Counted from the first letter of the stretch, positions 33,937 through 46,925 are shown. The stretch: 64,000 bases of DNA from Lycium barbarum (GCF_019175385.1 NC_083347.1:120598124-120662123); one strand, 5' to 3'. Made by a program: numbers and translations. Notes: a model not told the origin generated them from the letters alone.

Positions 33937-34538
33937 TGACAGATGATACTCATGTTCAGGTTCAGCTTACAATTTTAGTTTCAGCAATTACCATTGTTAT
34001 TTCATGTGCCATGCTTATTCACTTAAATGCTTTACATATCAGTACAATTCAAACATACTGACGTCCCTTTTATTGTCTGGGACCTGCGTTTCACGATGTA
34101 GGTATGGATTTATAGGACGACATACCAGTTTTCTAGGATATCGCTCGTATCAGCCTTTGGTGAGCCCCATCTTATTCGGGGTGTTATCTTTATTTTGTTT
34201 CCATGTCACGTTATGCAATAAGGTATGCCGAGGGTCTTGTCTCGATGGATAGTTTAGAAATCAGATTCATGTCAGAGGTTTCATAGACTGGTTTAACATG
34301 TCATGTCAGATGTTCAAAGTCGTATATCCATTGTTGGCTTAGTACTTATTATGTTTTATTCAGACTATTTCCGCATCATGTTATAAACAAGTATTTTCAT
34401 TACTATTATGATAATCCATGTTTACTCCGCATCAGTTCATATCCCATGTTGATTCAGCAAACCATGTACTTCGCTCAGTCACATGCAGCAAGGCATCAAG
34501 TGGCGTGTTACGCCCATGCCATGGTTCGGGGCGTGACA
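33781..34538 (-). repeat. Probable chromovirus LTR fragment
   Basis: On the minus strand the sequence begins at 34538 with TGTCACGCCCCGAACCATGG, a familiar start of gypsy chromovirus LTRs in Solanaceae, immediately next to minus-strand pol debris. The other end is not defined. A TA microsatellite interrupts it at 33899-33933. Confidence 0.5.
33899..33933. repeat. (TA)n microsatellite
   Basis: About 17 TA units in a row. Confidence 0.9.
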
Positions 34539-34544
34539 CCTAAA

Positions 34545-35206
34545 TACGATAAACTGCCCATGGATCTGCGACTGAGGGTATCAGCTACAACATTAGCCTT
34601 CCCTGGTTGATATAAGATATCAACATTATAATCTTTCAGCAACTCTAGCCATCGCCTCCGTCACAAGTTCAGCTCCTTCTGCTTGAAGATATACTGAAGG
34701 CTCTTATGATCTGTAAAGATATCAACATGTACACCATATAGATATTGCCTCCAAATCTTAATTACGTGCACAACTGCTGCTAACTCTAGATCATGGGTGG
34801 GATAGTTCTTTTTTTGCTTCCTTAACTGCCTCAAAGCATAAATAATTACCTTACCGTGCTGCATCGCAACACATCCCAACCCGACAGCTGAAGCGTCACG
34901 ATACACTGAATAGCCCTCTGAACCTTCTGGTAATGTTAGAACTGGTGTCGATGTCAATCCATTCTTCAACTCTTGGAAACTTTGCTCGCAAGCATCTGTC
35001 TGCCTTCTGAGTCGGCTTTGTGAATGATGATGAAAGAGAAGAGAAACCCTCTACGAATCTTCTATAATAACCAGCTAAACCCAAGGAACTACGAACCTCT
35101 ATCGGAGTCGTAGGTCTAGGACAAGTCTTCACGGCCTCAATCTTCTGCGTATCAACTCTTATACCCTTCTCTGACACAACATGGCCTATGAATTGGAAAG
35201 CCACCT
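34545..35206 (-). pseudogene. Chromovirus pol fragment: end of RT and RNase H
   Basis: Read on minus, 35204 to about 34985 gives the C-terminal RT part ([34 protein letters not shown]). Then a shift of frame leads to RNase H ([40 protein letters not shown]), an in-frame stop, and WLELLKDYNVDILYQPGKAN ending in ADTLSRRS. The integrase is missing: the RNase H end abuts the LTR-like sequence at 34538. The protease of probably the same element lies at 37561-37930, beyond a later solo-LTR insertion. Confidence 0.85.
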
Positions 35207-35516
35207 GGGAATTGGAATTGGTGTAATTGCTGGGGTAGTATAATTACACATTGGCATGCAGTGTTAAAAAAATTTCTTAATGTTTTAGGTTATTGATTCA
35301 CTTATTACAAACAGTTACTTGCAGTTATTTTTTATCATTAAAGACAAATCTCTTATGATACATCAAAATTAGTGTAACATGTATGCTCCGCTATAAACAT
35401 TCTCTTATACTTTAACTGTATAAGAAATGATGCTTTAATATTATGTACTTTATTGCATTTTTGTTTAGTGTTTACGTTTCCTACCTAATGTCGTCCCATT
35501 TTCTAAACTTCACCAG
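35207..35516. other. Intergenic, no gene seen
   Basis: AT-rich sequence that breaks the chromovirus; the N-terminal half of its RT is not present here. Confidence 0.4.
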
Positions 35517-35663
35517 AAAAGAATGTTGAATTAAGAAAATTAAAGGTATTCTAGAGTCTATTATGAAAAGAATGTCGAATTAAGAAAATTAAAGGTATTC
35601 TAGAGTCTATTATGAAAAGAATGTCGAATTAAGAAAATTAAAGGTATTCTAGAGTCTATTATT
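35517..35663. repeat. Three tandem 49-bp units
   Basis: Units begin at 35517, 35566 and 35615 with AAAAGAATGTCGAATTAAGA and continue with TTAAAGGTATTCTAGAGTC. The first unit has one T for C; otherwise they agree, so the expansion is recent. Confidence 0.9.
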
Positions 35664-35949
35664 TTACAATAAATAATTTACTAGTTGTAATTATATGCTT
35701 TCTGATGAGCCTTTATTAATTTGAAAAACTAAAGTATCTATATTGGAAAGACAATCTGGTATTAGGAACAAGCTTAAGTCTTAACTGTGTCAGGTCATCG
35801 TGACACGGAAAACTGATATTTTTAGTGGGAAATGTCAGAATTTACCTTAAGTTTCAAAAGTCATCTGAAAATGCACACAAGTAGGAGAATTAAACCAAAT
35901 GAGTGAAATTTAATTAGATATAAAATTGTTGTGTTTCATTGATAGATAC

Positions 35950-36639
35950 TGTAGACACGTAATTTTAACCCTCTCCGGATGTTTCACCTTATAGTGTCTA
36001 AATATTTCTTTTAATTTTACTTTTTCTTGAAGTGTCAATTTTATTCTAGTTTATCTTTATTTTTAGTACGTTATTTGCGAGAATAATTTTTTTTTTTTTT
36101 ACTATTTTTAGGGTACAAGTTTTGTGTTTCAAAGAAAGAAAACTACAAAACTAGGCTTCTTTTAATCTAGTTTTGTTTAGTTAATTACTTTTTTGGGGGA
36201 TTTTTCCTTAGTCTTAGTTATTTAATTGTTGCTTAGTTTTGGTTTAAAAGTAATTGATTAATATATTTATCTTGGTATTTTAATATATCCTTTTAATAGA
36301 AAAGAAAAATAAAAATTAAATCAATGATAGCCCGTCACATGATAAATTTCATCCCCATTCATATCCATGACATATTTCATTTTAGGAATAAAAATATCCT
36401 AACATTAAAAGGACTTTTTAGAAAAAGTTATCAAAATTAAATACACTATAAAAAGAAAGCTAGGCCTAATTTCCTAAGGTGCACTTAAAAAGAGACTACA
36501 CACACTATCACAAACCAGACGCCACACACAATAACCTCGACAGACTCAATATCTAGACCTATACACACTAGACACACACAGAAAACATCATAGAAACTCA
36601 CAACAAAATCGAAAAGATAGAAGAACAATACATAGGCAA

Positions 36640-36685
<46 letters not shown>

Positions 36686-37555
36686 GAGGAGAACAGAGAA
36701 AGGGACGGACAGATCCCAAACAACAAAATACCATCATCTTCTTCATTTTATTGACCTGAAAAAAAAAACCATTGATTGTTGAAGTTCATTTTTCGATTTG
36801 CAAATGCCAAAATATGGTTGACGTGTCTACTTGCTTAGAGGATTAATTCAATCTATTGAAGGCATCTACTACTGTAGAGGTCCATTCTTATCCCTTCTTT
36901 GTTTATTAAAATTCCTTTGAACTTGCTATGTTATTTTTTGAGGTGATATGATTTGGTTGGTGAATGTCGTGGTTTAGCCGATTGTTTGCTTTTACTCGTT
37001 TTTTAATCTCATGTATTCATTTCCGGTGGGATATCCCGGAAAAAAATTAAAGTAAATATGAAGGCCGCTCATGAGAAGACCTCGGGATGTCGGGGATAGC
37101 ACAGTACAGGATAGCATAGGCAGTGTAGGTTTATTTTCCTGCATTTCTTTTTCATTTTGGGGTGTAATAATTTAGATATTATTTTCGAACTCTTTTGTGT
37201 GCATGCTTGTTTGTTGTTTGAGATTACCTAATTGAGTTTCTATTTAAGCCAATACAAGTTAATTAGAGTGATCGTGCTAAAATCACGGGACTCGAGAGAT
37301 GCCTCACACCTTCCCCTCGGTCAATAGAATTCCTTAACCGAAATCTCTGTCGCGGATCAGTTTTTAGAGTCAAACTTGTTTTGAAAGGGATATTGATTTT
37401 ACGATGACTTGACACACCCAAACTCGATGCCAGATGACGATTCTATTTCTCTAAATAAAATCCCTTTTCGAAGCACAAAATTTGTCACTTTCGATTTGAA
37501 AACCATTTTGAACTTAAAATATAAATCATTTTTGTGAGAAAAAAGGGGTGTGACA
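35950..37555 (+). mobile_element. Solo LTR of an Ogre/Tat relative
   Basis: A 1,606-bp LTR starting TGTAGACACGTAATTTTAAC and ending AAAAAGGGGTGTGACA, clearly related to the LTRs at 115 and 17001 but diverged. It shares the block with ATCACGGGACTCG and GTCAATAGAATTCCTTA near its 3' end. It is flanked by a perfect 5-bp duplication GATAC (35945-35949 and 37556-37560), with no internal region. Such solo LTRs arise by recombination between the two LTRs of a full element. It sits in the debris of a chromovirus, between its RT and its protease. Confidence 0.9.
36640..36685. repeat. (AAT)n microsatellite inside the solo LTR
   Basis: About 15 ATA/AAT trinucleotide units in a row. Confidence 0.9.
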
Positions 37556-37560
37556 GATAC

Positions 37561-37930
37561 AACCCTTACTAATTATCATCTTCGTCTTGAGATAGGAAAT
37601 AAACCTTCCTTTAGGCGTCGCTACATTACCTTTCCATTTCAGGACCGACTTTTCTGGAAAATGAAATATGACAATCTTTGTCCAACATTCAACATTAGCA
37701 TACAAGATGCTAACTAATCCATAACCATAATGACGTGGAAGTCGACCATCTCTAATTCTACAAGGTCTGTTGAGGTCTGACAGCTACAAATCACTACCGT
37801 ACAACCCCGATAAACTCTCCTAGCAATAATAGACTCACCAACTGGCGTGGACACAGAAAATGATCTACTCAATGACTCATGTACAATATATCGAGCGACA
37901 AGTTTGTCACAACAACAATCAATACTTCTC
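37561..37930 (-). pseudogene. Chromovirus protease fragment
   Basis: On minus: VGESVIARRVYRGC, LVELEMVDFDVIM.MDWLA-type retropepsin C-terminal part, then IVIFHFPEKSVLKWKG and GRFISYLKTKMIISKGC, the linker found between protease and RT in gypsy elements. The part from 37687 rightward is repeated at 50301. The fragment is cut on the left by the solo LTR. Confidence 0.8.
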
Positions 37931-38580
37931 CATATCTCTTTCTCCCTTCAAAACACATATAACAACAACAACATAACAACCTGAGGAGTTTTTTAGAATG
38001 GTGGCATTTGTAAACTTAGGGATGAGGCATAGATTAGTGTGGTTAACAACTTCATCCATAATGTGAGAGATGAACACTTTTTGGCAGAATTGGATGATAG
38101 GGTGTTGAAGAGTTGTCCAACCCTTCTGATAGAAGAGAGGATGTATCCCATCTAGACCAGGAGCATTGAGAGGTTTAAAGGAAAAGATGGCATTCTTGAT
38201 TCATATTCCTAAATTTCAATACCCATTTTGATATTATCTAACTTCGTAACTCTGCCTTCTCAATTCGTATCTTGTTCTTTGGAAATACGTCTTCCTATTC
38301 CATTTTGATAATGTTAAAATTGATGGGCTTTGAGACGTCATAGATTGTAAAATGGAACCATATGAGAGCTTGTAATAGCTCTTAATGTGCGAGATGATAT
38401 TGAAGATAACTTTTACTTTTTCTTTTTCTTGAGAGGTTTAGTTTTGTAGTTCATTGTGTTTTTTTAGTTATACAATCTTTTTAATAAAAGATCAGTGAAG
38501 AATATTTCCGCCGTTTCTTTGACATACATCAAGATAGGTGTGAATATAATATTCATCGAAAGATAGATTCATATGTACCA
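37687..38580. repeat. Duplicated unit, copy A (first part)
   Basis: This stretch, continued at 43126-43215 beyond an inserted solo LTR, matches 50301-51277 with only scattered differences. It starts at ATTCAACATTAGCATACAAG and contains the chromovirus protease piece and a LINE piece. Copies A and B are in the same orientation on either side of the MULE. Confidence 0.9.
37990..38215 (-). pseudogene. LINE (non-LTR) reverse transcriptase fragment, copy A
   Basis: On minus: NAIFSFKPLNAPGLDGIHPL followed by FYQKGW, then VFISHIMDEVVNHTNLCLIP and KFTNATIL. This is the N-terminal block of plant L1-type RT (APGPDG...FYQKYW...LIPK). The rest of the domain is absent. An equivalent piece is at about 50605-50830. 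Confidence 0.8.
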
Positions 38581-38728
38581 TGTTGACACCCAATTTTGTC
38601 CCGCCTCTCTTCCAAAATACCTATTTATGCTCCTAACATTTTGTGGAAAATTAAAAAATATATATATTATATTATGATTATTAGCCTTTTATCAAAGCCG
38701 GGGTTTCATTATTATATTACAGTTACTA

Positions 38729-38769
<41 letters not shown>

Positions 38770-41700
38770 AGTTCACAATTTTTATCATTGCAGTATTTTA
38801 CCAGCTTACGCATACACATCGCATTTATCTTTGCATAATTAAATAATAGTATTTATCTTACTGTGGATTTTCGAAATATTATTGCACGGCTATTACAACA
38901 CCATTTTTTATCTGAGCATTAATGTTTGCATATTTCATGTCGAGCAATATTTTAACACAAGTTATTTGAATAGGTCTCTTATTCAAATTTAGAAGCCAAA
39001 CTATTTCTTGCACTCGGTCCGTATTTTGACTTACCGGACCCCAAATCAAAGTCCGATTAACTCCTAATATTTTTTTGGACTAGACCGTATTTTTTACTCA
39101 AATTTTTAGACTAGTCCATATCTTAATTTACTAGCCATCTTTTTAATACCCAGTCTAAAAAATCAACCCAGTCCATTTACGGACTAGGTCCGACCCATTT
39201 CACACAAAATAAGGGAAACCCTTGGGTTTCCCCTCATTTTTTTCCTTCCGCCGTTTCCCTCACCTTCTCCCTCTCCCTTCCCCCACTTCTCCACCTCACC
39301 TTCCTCTCATCGCCACCTCCATCTCCGCCGCACACCACCCCATCCCCTGTCTCCCCTGTTCTTCTTCACTTTCCTCTCCCACCCCTCACTTCCGCCGCAC
39401 CACCTCTCCCTGACACCTTCTTCCCCCATACCTCTGACCCCACGTGCTCACCTGCCTCCACTACACCACGTCTGACACCACTCCATTACCCCATCACTAT
39501 CCCTCACTCCCTCTGTCACACCCATACCCCGATACCCACGCCACTGTCATCCCCACCTTCTGTTGTTCCCCATGTTCTTCCCTCTCTCTCCCTTCAGATA
39601 AAAAACGAAAACCTATAAAGAGGGGATTTTGGGGAACGGAGAAAGGGGGAGAAAAAAAGATAAGATTCTTGAAATCAAAACGCCTTCAAGAAACAGAGGG
39701 AAAAGGGATTGAAAAAAAGACTGAGTCGCACAAAATCCCTTGAAAAACCGAGTCTTTTAGTCGCCTGTAACTCCCTAAAAAATACGGGCTCGATTCACAG
39801 TTTTTTTCGTTTGTTTTGTTTTTGTTATCGAGTCGAAATATCAAATCAATTTTGTTTTCTGTTGATTGCTGTGGTGTTGCTGCGAATCCGAGCATCGCAA
39901 GCTCGGATTTGGTAGTGTTCGAGTGTAGATCGAGGATTCGAAGCCTCATTTCGCTGCATCCCGAGAAGGTCAATAACCTTTCCTTTTCTTTATTTTTTTT
40001 GCGTGTTCTTGCTCCTTTAATTATTATGTGTTATGTATTCAGCTTAAGCATGTCGGTTTATTCAAGTTAGTAGGCTAATCTGCTTATGTGTTCGTCTCGG
40101 ACTGGTTTAGCTCTCCTTTAATTTTGCTAGCTGTGCTCTGTTTATCCTAGATTGGCAGTTAAGATATCGACATGTTAGCAATTAGTTAGGTAATTCCAGT
40201 TACGTAGTTAAGGCATATCTTATATGATTTGTGTGGGTTTAGGTGTAGGGATGACTTAGTCAATGTTCGAAACATATGAGCAAGATCTGTTGGGTATGTT
40301 TGGGTGTTAATTTGACTTGTTTCAACTGAATTTGTCTAAAATGTTGCATTGTCTGGCCTATATGTTGTTGTGGTTAGAATATATTAGTTAACTGTTGTAC
40401 AATCTGAGTGTTAGTGGTCCTAAACCAGGCTGTTATGCGTATATTATCCTATCTTCTGCCTACTACTTTCCCAAACATATAATTGTTGTGTTTAAAAACA
40501 TGAGATTGGGAATCTCTGTGCTGAGCCAGTCACAGTTATGCAATAGAGTATGTCAAAAAATATGAATTTTGAAATAGGTCTTGTCCATTCTGAGTGCTAA
40601 CATGCCTTCTAAAATGAGTAATCTCTTCTGGTTTATCAATATAGTTTTACCTGGAGACGAGGTGTATAATTTCATGTTAAGTTGACTTTTTAAGATATTC
40701 GCTGCGATTGCTATGCCAATGCTGTTTGCTTTAGTGTATTGTGTAGTTTCTCATAAAAGTCCATTGTCTATCTGCTGGGCTGTCGTGTTGTTTGTTTGGA
40801 ACCATGATTATGCTCGTAAGAATTCCCTATACTACTGTTCTATTCCCATCATCGTGTCTGCCTTTGCTAATAGTTGGTTGTTATGATATGATGCCAACAC
40901 CATACTAAAAGAACTACTGGTTTTGAAAGAGGCAGGTGCTTTGGTGTGGTGAGAATGTAATATTAAGCTTTACTGCTATATGTTGAGATTTGTTGAACCT
41001 GAAGATTCTGGTTGCTTTCTAATTACCATCTCAATATAACAATTTGTGTAATTTTGAAAGGTTCAGTTAGTTTAGCAAGAACTGTGGTGATTTGTTGTTT
41101 ATTCTGTTGCTATTTTGATAAAACAAACGACACACTTTGAGGAGGAAATTAGCTGCTTGTTGATTTGTTCTATAAAAAGAAATAGACATCATATTCGATA
41201 GGCCTGTCCTACTTGTGTTTGAGTCAGCATGTCTGGTAGGAATATTGAATGTCACTTTTTTTTCTCAGTTAAGTTCCTCATGACTAGGTAGTATTTAATC
41301 TCTTTCATTGCGGGCATGCCATCAAAGATATAACAACCAATAGCCTTACTTAAATTTCGCATGGCTTTTATAATTCAATTCTGTGAAAACTCATTGGACT
41401 TATTCAATCAAATCAAGGACTGCCTGAGTCTGTTTGAATTGGAAAACTCTCCATCATATGATTTGAACAATGAAGAGGTTATGTAAAATGAATAGCATTG
41501 GCACTAAACAGTTGAAAATGGAAGGTTCCTTAGACTGAATACGTAGAACCCTGCTCGTTTCAATGATTGCATGTTAAATGTATTTAGTGTGCAGACAGTA
41601 TATGATTTGTTATGCATTGAAGATGTTTAAGCCCTTTTCGAAATCCTATAGTCAAATTATGCATGCAAATGGCCTCCTGACATTCAGATTTTGAGTTGTG

Positions 41701-43125
41701 TTTCATCCTGACTGTGTTGTGTTAATTTCCCGAATGAATATACTCAAACATATACAGTATATATATTTAACTTACCAATCTACTTTGAATCTATATTTTA
41801 TATGTTTGAGCCTTATTTATCGATTACGTACTAATCTTTTTCCTTTCGTTTTATGCATGATCATCGCATACGAGTCCGAGAGACTCGTTCTTCTCCTACA
41901 TTTTATGTTGGGCTAAAAGCCCAACGACATCTCCTCCGTATCCAGTTCTGCTCGCAGCCAAGGGGAATAAAGATGGAGTTTTGGGTTAAGGCCCAAATAA
42001 AAAAGAAAACAGCATCAACAATCCTTAAAATGGGTTGAGCCCATTTAGCTCATTTCTTCTTCTATCTTGTTTTTTTTCTTTTCGCGTACTTAGTTTTGTA
42101 TTGCATGATTAACTCTTTATTTTGTTTTATCTTCTTAACTTAGATAAACCTTAGTAGAGTCGTTGAGTTAATTTAATATAACGGGTGGTCAATTTAAAGT
42201 ATCTATAATATTTATTTTGTTAAGATAGTTGATTTTCAATAACATACTTGGAGTAAAAGAAATCATGTTCTGCTACTTTAAAATATTATATTTAAAAAAT
42301 ATTGCAAATACGCAAATACAAACTCTAGTCTAATTTGTAAATAATTCTTCAGGTTTGAATCAATTTAGCATACTCTTAATAAGAAGTAATAAAAGGACAA
42401 AAGAAACCCATTTCTTGCTGAATCCTATTTATAAGTCTAGATTCTTCTACATCGTCATATTCCTGTAACATAGTTTAAAATCGTTTAAATCTTTTCTTAA
42501 AAGCTATTATTTATGGGCAAAATCGTTATATTCCCTACAAGTATAATCTTAAATAGCATTTTACTATATTTCATATAAATTCTCCGCCACATTTTAAGCT
42601 TTATTTAAATAGCATCTAAAGTCTTCCTTTATGCAAACTATCTTTTATAAGTTTTATTTCTAAATAGCATTTGATTTAAAGCCTAAATAACCTTTATGAG
42701 TTTTATTCTAAAATGGCATCTAAAGTTTTCTTTATACAAATTATTATCTCTTTTCTGTAAATATTACTTTAGTTAACATGATTTTCTTCTTAAAACTTTA
42801 GCAATATTCTAAGGTCATTTTCTAAAAAATTTTATCCTACATTTAATTTAATTAATTAACCTAAGTTGGTCGGATAACCGTAAGTTAACGGATTCTAAAG
42901 GATGCCTAACCCCTTCCCTTTAAGATAATATAGAGCCCTTACTTAGAATCACACTGGTTAAGCAGATTATTAATTGAGGTTTAGTTTTAACTTTGCCTTA
43001 GTTAAACTCTAGGTGTCCTAATTCACCGTTAAATTAATTAGGTGGCGACTCCTTAAAACAAAATAAACGGGAATCACCAATACGTCATACTCCTTAAATC
43101 AACCAGGTTAAAATGGGGTGTGACA
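38581..43125 (+). mobile_element. Large solo LTR (Ogre/Tat-like)
   Basis: 4,545 bp starting TGTTGACACCCAATTTTGTC and ending AAATGGGGTGTGACA. The 3' end has the same layout as the Ogre LTRs here (GATGCCTAACCCCTTCCC, then GGTGGCGACTCC, then GGGGTGTGACA). Flanks TACCA (38576-38580) and TACCC (43126-43130) fit a 5-bp duplication with one change. The duplicated unit at 50301-51277 lacks the insertion and shows the uninterrupted site GTACCCGACATC near 51188. It contains a pyrimidine-rich tract (about 39225-39600) and short frames in it that I do not regard as genes. Confidence 0.88.
38724..38768. repeat. (TTA)n microsatellite
   Basis: About 13 TTA units in a row near the left end of the large solo LTR. 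Confidence 0.85.
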
Positions 43126-43215
43126 TACCCGACATCCGCCGTTGCTTTGACGTACATCAAGATAAGTGTGTATATCATAACGATAGTGTGATTGTTGAAA
43201 TGACAAAAGGGTTGG
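43126..43215. repeat. Duplicated unit, copy A (second part)
   Basis: From TACCCGACATCCGCCGTTGC to AAAAGGGTTGG; matches 51188-51277. It is separated from the first part (ending 38580) only by the large solo LTR. Confidence 0.9.
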
Positions 43216-43230
43216 AGTCCGGAGCCTAAA

Positions 43231-43455
43231 GGGTATAAAAATACACGGTATAAACCAAAAGGCCAAATTTTTGTTTCCATTGTCAGACCGATCACGGAAA
43301 AATTAAAAAAAATTAATGAAAGGTATAACGTGGACTGATCCACGTTATACAAAACAAATTTTTGTTTCCATTGTCAGACCGATCACGGAAAAATTAAAAA
43401 AAAAAATTAAAAGGTATAACGTGGATCAGTCCACGTTATACCTTTCATTAATTTT
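43231..43455. repeat. Left MULE end with palindromes
   Basis: TTTTTGTTTCCATTGTCAGA and CCGATCACGGAAAAATT occur twice (from about 43268 and 43360), each followed by a 28-bp palindrome: 43323-43350 (loop CTGA) and 43414-43441 (loop TCAG). The two palindromes are reverse complements of each other. Confidence 0.75.
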
Positions 43456-43819
43456 TTCGCCCAGCGTTTTACAAATAGTTTTTAAGACGTTGCCTCTATT
43501 TAAATCATATTCGGCTGTGTTTTTAATAAAAAAAATTTATTGATTTTTTTAATTTTTAAAGCATATAGTTAATTTCAGTGATTAACTCAAATAAATATTT
43601 TAACACATGCAATAATTAAATATGAGTTATCTATGCGAACAGAAATAAAAAATAAAATATAAGTTAAATAAACGTCACACATTAACTGAGTAATAAATGT
43701 TAAATTACATACTAACTATTAAACGACACAAGACATGTTATATATTCTTGGAAGATTACATAAGGAAACAACAATCTTACAACTTAAGAAAAAACATAAA
43801 AACCAACAAGCAACAACAA

Positions 43820-46700
43820 CTACTGATTTATGTCGGGGCAACGATTCTTGTTATGACCTGTTTGCTTGCACGTACTACACTTTCTAGCCATGCGAGCAGG
43901 ATCTATATCCATTTCATTCCTCCTTCTAGTTGTAGTCCGCGCTCCTGAAGTTCGCTCGTATTCAGTGTTTGTAATTAAACTGAAGGGAGAAGGTGGTCAA
44001 TATGCCTCATCACCCAACGGTGAAAAATTTCCACTGTACGTTTGCTTGTAAAACCTGCAACTGTAGTACTTGCTAACATAGGTCTTTGGTTGAATTTCGC
44101 GGATATCACAAAATTTAATTGCATGTGAACATGGCATATGGTAGTTTCTCCACTTCTCACACGAATACTTTTTCCCTTCGGCAGAGACTTTATGGATATT
44201 TCCGCCCTTACCTTCGTGTGCAAATGTCAGAATCTCAAAGACCCCTTCAGTTGCATTGTATTGCTGCATGTCAGTATGCTTTAGGGACCTCTCCCAATAT
44301 TCATCAAACTTCTTTTCAACAGCGCGCGGCCAAAACTTTTTATCCGCAATCAACAAATCAGCAAGGGTGCTTCTCTCAACAAACCGATCAATAAGATTTT
44401 TAAACGTATAACGGACCATGGCAGTAACGGGCAATCCACGAGCTTTCTTCAATAAACCGTTGTAAGACTAGGAGACATTCGTTGTCATAGCCCCCCACCT
44501 ATGACCGTTGTCCTTATGCAATGTCCATTTCTCCTCCGGAAGAGCTTTTAACCACAGATGCGCTGGAGGTGACATTGTTTTGATTTGTTCCATCCTCATT
44601 TTATACTTCTTCTTCTGGTGCTCTGTAGCCGCCAACCACATTAGCTTCTCAAGGTCACTGCTGAGGAACTTTTTATCGAAGTTGCTTTTCAAATGCCGAA
44701 CGAAAAACTTATGGTGTGTGGATGGTGGTTGTAACCAATCATGTGTTTGGACACATTGCAAGATGCCCTGATGACGGTCAGAAATAAGTCCAATTCCTTG
44801 TCTCTCACGAACAATATGTCTCCACAACAACACAAGGAACCACATCCAGGACTCAAAGCTCTCACGTGCAACAATAGCATATGCAAGTGGAAAAATGTTA
44901 TTGTTCGCATCAATTCCAACAGCAATTAGCAGTTTCATCTCATACTTACCGTACAGATAAGTATCGTCTATTGAGATGACAGGCCTGCAACTTTTGAATC
45001 CATCGATGCTTGGTTTATAAGCCCAGAACAGAAACTTGAAGATGTGTTCACCTTGCATTGTAGTTGATTGGTGCTCCCACTCAACAACGGTCCCCGGATT
45101 GAAATATTTTAAGGCAGCCATGTATCGGGGCAATGTCTTGAAAGAGGTTTCAAAAGCACCAAATACCATTTCAATAGCTTTCTTACGCCCCTTTTGTGCT
45201 TTTCTATAACTAGGAGTAAACGTATGCCATCCTTTTATTTTTTGCTGAACTGACTTAATACTGATGTATGGATCGACCATAATATATGGTATCAACGTAG
45301 TAGCAATTAGGTGACTATTCAAATTGGAATGATCCTTTCTGTAATCATCCGTGAGACAAATGTGGTGGAGAACCACTTTGCCTGTCTTCCACATACCATT
45401 TGAAATTTATCTAAAACGGATCATCCACTCACATCCCAACATATGACGCTTGCAAATAACCCTCCAAAATTTACCTTTGGAACATAAATGAACTCTTTCT
45501 TTTCTTTGAGACAATATTGTCTCACTGCGCCTTTCATTTCCTGTTTGTTCTGAAATAACATACCTAATTGCATAATACAAGTAAAATTATCAACCCCTCA
45601 AAAATGGGCCAACAAATAAAAAGAATATTCATTGCCACCATACTAACCTGATCTGATAAATTCAGGTTTTTTACAATCCCAAAGTGCAGATCGAACTGGA
45701 CCGTCATCTCTCATGAAGGAAAAATCATCCGGGCCTTCTTCTGTGTTGTCCAAATATGGAATCGCATTAGAATGGTAGCTAACGTTACCATCACTTGAAG
45801 TAGTAATGTCTTCATAAGAATGACCACCATCATCAGATGAGTGATCATCGTCTGTTTCTGTGTGATCTAATAGGATATCACTATCTGACTCATCGGAGTG
45901 ATCATTAGCTACATCATTATTGTTCACAATTTGTGTGAGCTGAGTTAATACGGGGTTTTCTTCAAAATCGTTACACCTACAAACATAGGAAAATTCAAGG
46001 GGTTCAAATCTCAGAAACAATTAGTTAGAAGTCTCCTAGTTTAAGCGAAAAAAACATCGTTATATTTACCTTTCTGTAAATGACTCCACTTGAGTAGGGA
46101 AATATCGAACTATACTCCCGCCACCTAATTCACTTGTATCTGTAGCACTACTCGGTCCAGGAATATCACAGCTCTGCATAGTCCAACCAAAGTTATGTGA
46201 CTGGCTACCAACTCCTACCATTGTTTCTTGTTGAAGTGTACCTCTTTGAAGCCCAATATTCATAGCGAGAAGATACGTAGTACCCCGAATATCAAACTCA
46301 TCGTCAGTGGGTGCTTCAACATTAGTAGAGCGTTCAACAGTTGCATACATGTCAAGTGTCGCTATACTGATATGATTGCTAAATATATCAGGACTTCGAA
46401 GAAATAATGATAAGGAGTCATCGTCCGAAATAAGAGTTTCCTCGTAAATGGGAAATTCCCTAGCCATAATTGATGTTGGATATCGTCCAGTGATAACCAC
46501 TGAAGGTTAGGATCAGTTATGACCACTTTGCTTATGAAAACACGTTGTAGACGATCGTATTTGAGGGAAATTGAAAACCTTTGTACGGCTCCCGGACGAC
46601 GGTTATATCTCACTGAACCTTCTTCGTACACAACTTCACCACCCCAATATAAATTAACTCTTACATAATTTTCCGCCATATTATTTTCAACAGAATACAA
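43820..46700 (-). pseudogene. MULE transposase (SWIM zinc finger type), disabled
   Basis: Read on minus from MAENYVRVNLYWGGEVVYEE (about 46680): an N-terminal MULE domain, a frameshift near 46500, an acidic spacer exon (about 45995-45650), then the transposase core. The core has RPVISIDDTYLYGKYEMKLL with ESWMWFLVLL, and GIGLISDRHQGIL, that is, the D...D part of the DDE catalytic set. These are followed by CEKWRNYHMPCSHAIKFC (SWIM zinc finger) and a zinc knuckle CSTCKQTGHNKNRCP, ending at TAG 43820-43822. Defects seen: a frameshift and TAA near 45400-45480, TAG at 44468-44470 (probably a Glu codon) and TCA on plus at 43997-43999 (TGA, probably from Trp). The original protein would be about 750-800 residues. 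It acted in the nucleus on the element's ends. Confidence 0.85.
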
Positions 46701-46925
46701 AAGTAAAAATTAATGGAGAATGCAAGAGAGAAGTTGAGAATTCGTGAAAAATAAAGTCTACAAGAGAGAAGTGGAGAATTCAGACAACCAAAGCAACCAA
46801 GACAAAACACCACATAACAACAACAAGTCTCCAAATACTTTGAATTAAAAGCTAACCTGTGGCTCTAAAGTCTGTACATCCGGCACAGGAATGTGTGAGG
46901 ATCCAACATCAAATGCCATGGGAGA

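Noticed and set aside
39222..39743. Pro/Ser/Leu-rich frames in the large solo LTR
   Set aside because: They lie in a pyrimidine-rich tract and overlap one another; no family features.
43697..44394. Plus-strand ORFs over the MULE transposase
   Set aside because: They are shadows of the minus-strand transposase, which has recognisable zinc-finger motifs.
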